Shown one piece after another: positions 58,883-64,000 of a stretch of DNA of 64,000 bases. The DNA comes from Theropithecus gelada (Eukaryota; Chordata; Mammalia; Primates; Cercopithecidae): positions 27,023,166 to 27,087,165 of the forward strand of contig NC_037680.1 of NCBI RefSeq assembly GCF_003255815.1. The letters are read 5' to 3'. The notes below the pieces were generated by a model, which worked only from the letters and a program-made list of their open reading frames with translations, was not told where the DNA came from and searched no databases. The translations under genes and the position numbers were made by a program. Every line of letters starts with the position of its first letter. Position 1 is the first letter of the stretch.

Positions 58883-60822
58883 TCAATCCATGTTTTGTAA
58901 CAAATTCACTGTGTTATTTAAGGGAAAAAAGGTAAGCTATGCTTAAGTGCCAACAGTAAGTGGCCATTCGTAAAGCAGTGTTTTAGCATTTCTTGTGCTG
59001 GCTTGTAATGTAGGGAAAAAAAGTGCTGTTTTTTGAAAAGATGGTGTCATTTCCCCCTTCTTCCCATGTTTTAAAGCCCCATCTTATATCCAGTTCCCAA
59101 AATTTGCATACTTACCTAAGTATTTTTTTTAGGTGTGCTGTGTTTGGGGAATATTTGAAAATTTAAAGCATGATATAAAATTTTTTTAAGTGAGCTGTGA
59201 CACTGGAAAGCTCTTCATTTTGTCTTTTAAAATAGAGTTTTTTCTATTTATATATGTAAAATTGTAGTGTATTTCTTTTCACCAAACAGTGTGTGGGACA
59301 TTCTTTATCACTGTTTAGGATCACCTCAGGAAGCGTCGTTACCCAGAATTCCTCACTGTCTGCTTTGAGACTTGTAACTTTATCACTATACTTCTGCTTG
59401 GTGCCATCTTGTCAGAGTAATATTTGATGTCTGTGATATGTAAAGAATTATCCTAGGATAGAGATATTAAACTTTAAGCAGATTTCAGATGTTACTGCTT
59501 TAAAACAAATCAGGGATAACAAATTAAACATATAACTTAAAATATGCAATGACATTTAGAGGTAACCAATGTTGATATAGGTAACATAGCCTAGCCACCG
59601 CCCCAAAATTGCTTTTACAACTAACACTGATATTAATTTAGGATAGTTCATGCCTTATCCTTGCTAAGAAAATGGAATTGATGGTAGGCAGGTGCCAAAG
59701 TGCTTTTCAAAACCATATTACGTTAGAATACAATTGGATTCTTCCTCAGATTTATACAGGCCAAAGTAAAACATTAATTTCCTGAATTTCCAGATTACCA
59801 ATCAACAAATAGCCAGTATTATGCCATGTTATTTCTGTCAGGTCATTTTAAAATCCATACATTAATTTTATAAAAGAATTTTTTACATGTCACTGTCAGG
59901 AGCTCACTGTGAATGTGTTGTCTTAAAATGGTTATTTAACCACACAGTACACTACATTTTACATATATGTACGTAATCTCTGGGAATAGTAAATTATGTT
60001 ATTTATAAAAAATACATAGGTCAACAGACTTTAAGCAGGGAGGAAAAGAAGAGTAATAGCGTCTGTGTGCCGCAGACCATTCAGAACTGTCATGCGTGTC
60101 CCCATGGTCTCATTGTATTCCTAGCAATTCCATTTTCAATGTTGAGTTCACCTCTATTTCAGAGTACTTGGTCTCTCAGTTTCTTGATCTGGCTTTGCTT
60201 CCATTTAAAAACTAATCAAGAAGGGAAAATATTGAGAATGTGCATACAAGAAAATCATTAATTTCCTGAAGATGAATTTCTACCTGTTGTGAACATTCAA
60301 CTTTCTTTTTAAAAGTTAAAAAAAATCAAAACAAAAATAAACAAGGGATATTATGATGAATGTTTGGCTTATGTGAGTACTAGAGATAAATTTTTTTAAA
60401 ACCAGTTATTCACAATATAAAATGTTTTCAAGTTAGAAAAAATTTTTAGGAATCCTGGTTATTGTATTTAACTGTAGCTAACCAATTTTAAAACTTGTAT
60501 TCTTTTGAGAACTATGATTAATAGAAAAACTTTTTTATAAGCAGTAAAATAAGAATGTTCCAGTGACTACCTGTCCTTATACCTAGTCTTGTTAAAACTT
60601 TCTTTTGCAGGGTATTCAGTGTTTGGTTTACAGTCAGTGCAGAGTGGGCAAGTTAACAGAAAGTTTGAGCTAGAGATACTGGAAAAAAAGAAAGATCAAA
60701 GAATGAGAAAAATGGTGATCCATTTTGGGGCAAACTGAAACCCCCCAAATAACTCTTTCCTCATGTGTATGGTGCTCCTCATGACTCGTCTTGTATTTTG
60801 CCTTTCTGATACCCATCAGAAC

Positions 60823-60832
60823 TGCTGCTGCT
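60823..60832 (+). promoter_or_regulatory. ACVR2A: Two overlapping miR-15/16 seed matches in distal 3' UTR
   Basis: TGCTGCTGCT contains two overlapping TGCTGCT matches. They are only in the long 3' UTR form, beyond the 58877 signal. Confidence 0.4.
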
Positions 60833-61296
60833 CTAACTTATACTCTTTACCTTGCCCAGATCTCCACGTAAGGAATGCTTTATGATCAACTTGCCATAGG
60901 ACTGATGGATTAACCAGTGTTCGGCTTTATTTGAAGTCTATGCCCTGCACAGCTCTTGTATGTATTTTAGATGCTAGAAGTTTTTTTTAGCATGTGATGT
61001 GTGATTCTTGTTTGAATTCTAGGTACTTTGTGAATTCCAGAAAAAGAGACTGTGCCTCATGATTGTTAGTCCCATGAACTTGCACTATCTTTCATGGCGA
61101 TGTTTTGAAAATACAATCAGGAAAAAACCCAACACCTTTGGAATTTAAAATAGAATCATATCATGAAATTTAAAAAGAATCTCTTTGGTCGCGTTTCCTC
61201 ACCTCTAAGTAACAGCTACATTTAAGTAAAATGCAGGTGGTAGGGAAAAAAACCATGGCCAGATGGTGGTTTAGTGGAATAAACTGATTACTGGTC

Positions 61297-61312
61297 TTTT
61301 TTTTTTTTTTTT
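61297..61312 (+). repeat. T16 run in 3' UTR
   Basis: There are sixteen consecutive T in the distal 3' UTR, just after an AATAAA at 61278-61283. This is a slippage-prone mononucleotide tract. Confidence 0.9.
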
Positions 61313-61705
61313 AAAGAAAGAAGCGTCATCACAGATACTTTCCAATTTCTCTTTTTTACTTTTTTGAAAGATTACTTTTTAGGAACATTTGGTATGATAT
61401 GCATAAAATTATTTATCAATTTGTGGGCAAAATGATACAAGTAGCATCTTGATTGAACATCATTTACCTCAGATATTCAACCAGCAGTACGTTTTTTATG
61501 CAGTCTCAACCCATATCCCATTTGTTACCTCTCAGAATATTGGTAAGCAGTTATTTTCGCTTTACTCTGTATTTCTTGTGTTTTGGGCACAGGTTATTGT
61601 ACTACTGTCAAATCGTACTTGCTATTTTTTCTGCAAGTATTTAACAGAAAGCTTAAAATCCCCATAAAACCCCACCTTGGATAAGTGATTGTTAAATATT
61701 GTACA

Positions 61706-61711
61706 AATAAA
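61706..61711 (+). terminator. ACVR2A: Distal poly(A) signal AATAAA (first)
   Basis: A canonical hexamer lies 38 bases before a second one. Together they place the end of the long mRNA at about 61730-61770, in line with the roughly 5 kb reference mRNA I recall. Confidence 0.6.
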
Positions 61712-61743
61712 ATGTATGCTATCCCCATTCCATCCCCAAGTTA

Positions 61744-61749
61744 AATAAA
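61744..61749 (+). terminator. ACVR2A: Distal poly(A) signal AATAAA (second)
   Basis: A canonical hexamer runs into a stretch of A. T/GT-rich sequence follows within 60 bases (GTTTTTC, TATGTGTTC), as expected after a cleavage site. Confidence 0.65.
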
Positions 61750-63359
61750 AAAAAATGAATATGGTATGATTTGCATATGCAGTTTTTCTTTAGCTATGTG
61801 TTCTTAAAGAGGGGAGTGGTAGCTTTGTAACTTACAGTGAGGCTTACACCTTGACAACTGCCAAGAATGAGGATAGTGGTGAGTGAAGGGAGATTTGTTA
61901 ATTATGGTATTTCCCTCTATTATCGTCTAAACAGATTATATTCCCACTCAAGTATGTGTGTTGGTCCTGCCAGTATTAGGAAGCAGAGGCTTGTTGGCAT
62001 TGTGTCACACAGTACACACCAATGGATTCTCAGATTTTCTAGGGTAAAGGTGAAGGACGGGGCAGCACTTAGATTATGGTGGTTTGAAAGAAACAGAATT
62101 GCTTTCTAAACCAGATGAGACCGAGAATGCGAACCATGGTGAAATATGCATGGAAACTCTACAGAAAATACTGAAGTGTTTCTTACAGTGTTTTCTGCAA
62201 AACAGTGATTCGTTAGGACATTAATAGGTATTATGTTTTCAACATGTACAGCATTATGATACAGTAAGTTTGGACCAAACAGGCATTCATTCCCCAGAGT
62301 CTTTCACGTGCATGAGAATCAGTCATTTTAACAAGAATTCTGTTTCTGGTGGGCCACTTGGAGGGAACACAGATGTAAAAAACACACTGAAATATTCCTC
62401 CTTCACCTGCTTTTCAGTCTGAGGTAGTCAGATTAAAAAGCAGTTTGTGCTTTTTTGGTTCTATTTTTCCTCCTCTAGTAAATGAAGAAAATATCTTGAA
62501 GCTATATGTGTAAGTTTACATTATTCTTGAACCGCTTTTTAAACTAGGGTTTTTCAGACTTGTTTTTATTGATGACAGTTCAAGCAATTTAAGAGATGAA
62601 GTTAGCTCAAAACTCTTGCAAATAGACTTCAGCTTTTTTGTATGAGAGAATATGGAAAGGCCAACAATCAACACTGCTCCTCCCCACAAAAATGCTTTGG
62701 GAATATAATAGGCATATGCTTCATTTGTGTAACTTTTCCTAATGTATTTTTTGAATTTGCTTTTAACTGTTTCATGTTTACCTCAATTGGTACTTAGTCT
62801 TAAAATCTGTGTACTTGGTTATTGATAGATCTTCTGTAGCTCTTACGTAGCCAGTGAGACAGATGAGGGCTGTCAGCTTTTAAGTGACATCTTAAGCTAA
62901 TAAGAAATTGCAATCCTCAAGTCATTTCATGAGGCTGTTACCCTTTAAGACAAATAATACTTTCCTCAAATAGTTTAGAAAATTTTTAAAAGGGTCAGTT
63001 AGAGCATAAGTGTAAAATTCTTGCTTCTAGTGTATAATAGTGATGTTACCATGTTAAGTATTTTGGTGAAATATCCCCTACAAATGTGTAGACTATGGCA
63101 CAGAATCAGTATGCAAGCCTTAGCCTGAATGAGACTGCTGAAAAGTAAATGACAGGGATCTGAATACTTAGAAGGTTTGACTTTTTGCAGGGAAGGAAAG
63201 GCTATGTATGCAAAAGAATATGTTGTAACTACTGAAGAGCTACTTTTATGCACAGAAATTTTTTATTCCACTTTGTATCCAAGATTTCATTAAAACATTG
63301 TGCCTTAGAGCATACTTTAAAAACTATTTGGTAAGGAATCCACTGTCGAACTTCAGGTT

Positions 63360-63497
63360 TTAATAGCACTGCCTTTGGTGTTAAACTGAGTTGAATTCCA
63401 AGCCTGCTGGCTATTCCCAGCATTGCCACTGCTTTGTTAGTTTTCTAATCTGTAAATAACAGTACCTACATCTCACAGGGCCTCTAACAGTTAAATG
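63360..63497 (+). repeat. MIR
   Basis: AAACTGAGTTGAATTCCAAG, TTAGTTTTCTAATCTGTAAA, AACAGTACCTACATCTCACA and CTAACAGTTAAATGG follow the MIR order. Confidence 0.65.
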
Positions 63498-63592
63498 GAT
63501 TGTAAGCTGCACAAGCATAGGGACAGTCTGTCTTTTGTAAACCTCCCATGCACACAGTAGGCAATCAAATATTCTTGAACAAATGAAGTCAC
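63498..63592 (+). repeat. L2 3' end
   Basis: GTAAGCTGCACAAGCATAGG, ACAGTCTGTCTTTTGTAA, ACACAGTAGGCAATCAAATA and TTGAACAAATGAAG are the L2 3' terminus. Confidence 0.65.
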
Positions 63593-63781
63593 TTAAGTGC
63601 TTATTAAATTTCATTTTAAATATATGCCTCTGTTAATTCATGGATCTTGGAACTTACTTAAAAGACAATGCTTTTACTGACATTTCCACATTCCTCAGGG
63701 ATTTACTGTTTGATACAGGTTCAGTTAACATTGCCATACATGTCTCATTACTTTTGGGGGTGCTTTTCCAGAAATCTCTGG

Positions 63782-64000
63782 TACAGTCACATCACTTCAT
63801 GATGGGGCTATGTTCTGAGAAATGTGTCTCTGGGTGATTTCATCATTGGATGAACATCACAGAGTGTACTTACACAAACCCTGATGGTATATAGCCTGTT
63901 ACACACCTAGGCTATACATACAGCCTAGCCTATTACTCTTAGGCTACAATGCTGTACAGAATGTTACTGTAATACTGTAGGCAACTGTAACACACTGGTA
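63782..64000 (+). repeat. Old high-copy repeat cut by the window end, family unnamed
   Basis: GTTCTGAGAAATGTGTCTCT, GAACATCACAGAGTGTACTT, ACACCTAGGCTATACATACA and TACTGTAGGCAACTGTAACA match in order a common primate repeat, probably a DNA transposon. It continues beyond the window. Confidence 0.5.

Larger units (their letters stand above)
1..61765 (+). other. ACVR2A: ACVR2A gene, partial (intron 1 through 3' end)
   Basis: This is the transcription unit of the activin receptor type 2A, a single-pass membrane Ser/Thr kinase that binds activins, GDF8/GDF11 and some BMPs, then phosphorylates type I receptors (ALK4 and relatives) to drive SMAD signalling. Ten exons with GT-AG borders translate to the known protein from Gly19 to the C-terminal Leu513. 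The coding lengths of exons 2-11 are 208, 110, 155, 144, 144, 146, 115, 139, 131 and 195 bases; with 55 bases from the missing exon 1 the total is 1542, exactly 513 codons plus stop. Exon 1 and the promoter lie before the window. The 3' end is inferred from the last strong AATAAA at 61744, so it is approximate. The reading frame is intact throughout, so this is the functional gene and not a pseudogene. Confidence 0.97.
58231..61765 (+). other. ACVR2A: ACVR2A 3' UTR
   Basis: About 3.5 kb of AT-rich sequence without a convincing reading frame or Alu follows the stop codon. Its length is inferred from the distal AATAAA pair. AATAAA occurs at 58877, 60336, 61278, 61706 and 61744, so several mRNA lengths are possible. 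TGCTGCT, a seed match for the miR-15/16 family, occurs at 58733 and twice near 60823-60832. A 16-base T run lies at 61297-61312. Confidence 0.85.
61766..64000. other. Intergenic region downstream of ACVR2A
   Basis: About 2.2 kb follow the last poly(A) signal. I see no coding exon on either strand. A MIR, an L2 end and another old repeat fill 63360-64000. 61770-63350 looks unique. From known human gene order the next gene is ORC4, convergent on the minus strand; its long 3' UTR may reach into this area, but the sequence alone does not show it. Confidence 0.75.

Noticed and set aside
60336..61283. AATAAA at 60336 and 61278 as main mRNA ends
   Set aside because: They lie in A- or T-rich low-complexity sequence without a clear GT-rich downstream element, while later and stronger signals exist; minor use is possible.
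61766..64000. ORC4 coding exon on the minus strand
   Set aside because: I found no frame there resembling the ORC4 C-terminus; only repeats and unique AT-rich sequence are seen.
1..64000. CRISPR arrays, operons, ribosome binding sites, phage or plasmid features
   Set aside because: The repeats are microsatellites or dispersed eukaryotic elements, and the gene structure is spliced. No regularly spaced direct repeats with unique spacers occur.

Overview
The window is vertebrate nuclear DNA, almost certainly human or another great ape. It is AT-rich, has classic GT-AG introns, and carries primate Alu elements, L1, L2, MIR, hAT-type and Tigger elements. No bacterial, phage or plasmid feature is visible.

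One protein-coding gene accounts for all supported coding sequence: ACVR2A, the activin A receptor type 2A, on the + strand. The window opens inside the very large intron 1; exon 1, with the start codon, signal peptide and promoter, lies upstream. Exons 2 to 11 are all present at 27163-27370, 30306-30415, 30607-30761, 46022-46165, 48118-48261, 49282-49427, 51098-51212, 53886-54024, 56968-57098 and 58036-58230 (stop codon 58228-58230). These pieces total 1487 coding bases. Adding the 55 bases expected from exon 1 gives 1542, exactly a 513-residue protein plus stop, and all splice phases match. Exons 2-3 encode the cysteine-rich activin-binding ectodomain, exon 4 the membrane span, exons 5-11 the Ser/Thr kinase and tail. 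A 3' UTR of about 3.5 kb follows, with a proximal poly(A) signal at 58877 and a distal pair at 61706/61744.

Region by region: 1-27162 is intron 1 with about seven Alu-family insertions, two antisense L1M blocks, a Tigger2 transposon, a U6 snRNA pseudogene and several old hAT, MIR and unnamed repeats. 27163-30761 holds exons 2-4. 30762-46021 is the 15 kb intron 4, with an L1 inserted into an older MIR, two Alus, an L2, and a candidate 24-base in-frame microexon. 46022-58230 holds the kinase exons with short introns. 58231-61765 is 3' UTR. 61766-64000 is intergenic, with MIR, L2 and another old repeat.

The most useful observations are: the candidate 8-codon microexon at 42362-42385 in the juxtamembrane intron, which matches in size and place the 8-residue insertion I recall being described for a neural ActRIIA isoform; the two coding A8 tracts, of which the exon 10 tract is a well-known microsatellite-instability target; possible retention of the 191-base intron 3, which would encode a soluble ectodomain; tandem poly(A) sites that partition miR-15/16 seed matches; and two local duplications plus a strong inverted repeat in intron 1 that I cannot assign to a named element. 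I see no new multi-gene system here. Repeat family names and boundaries are by eye and approximate.
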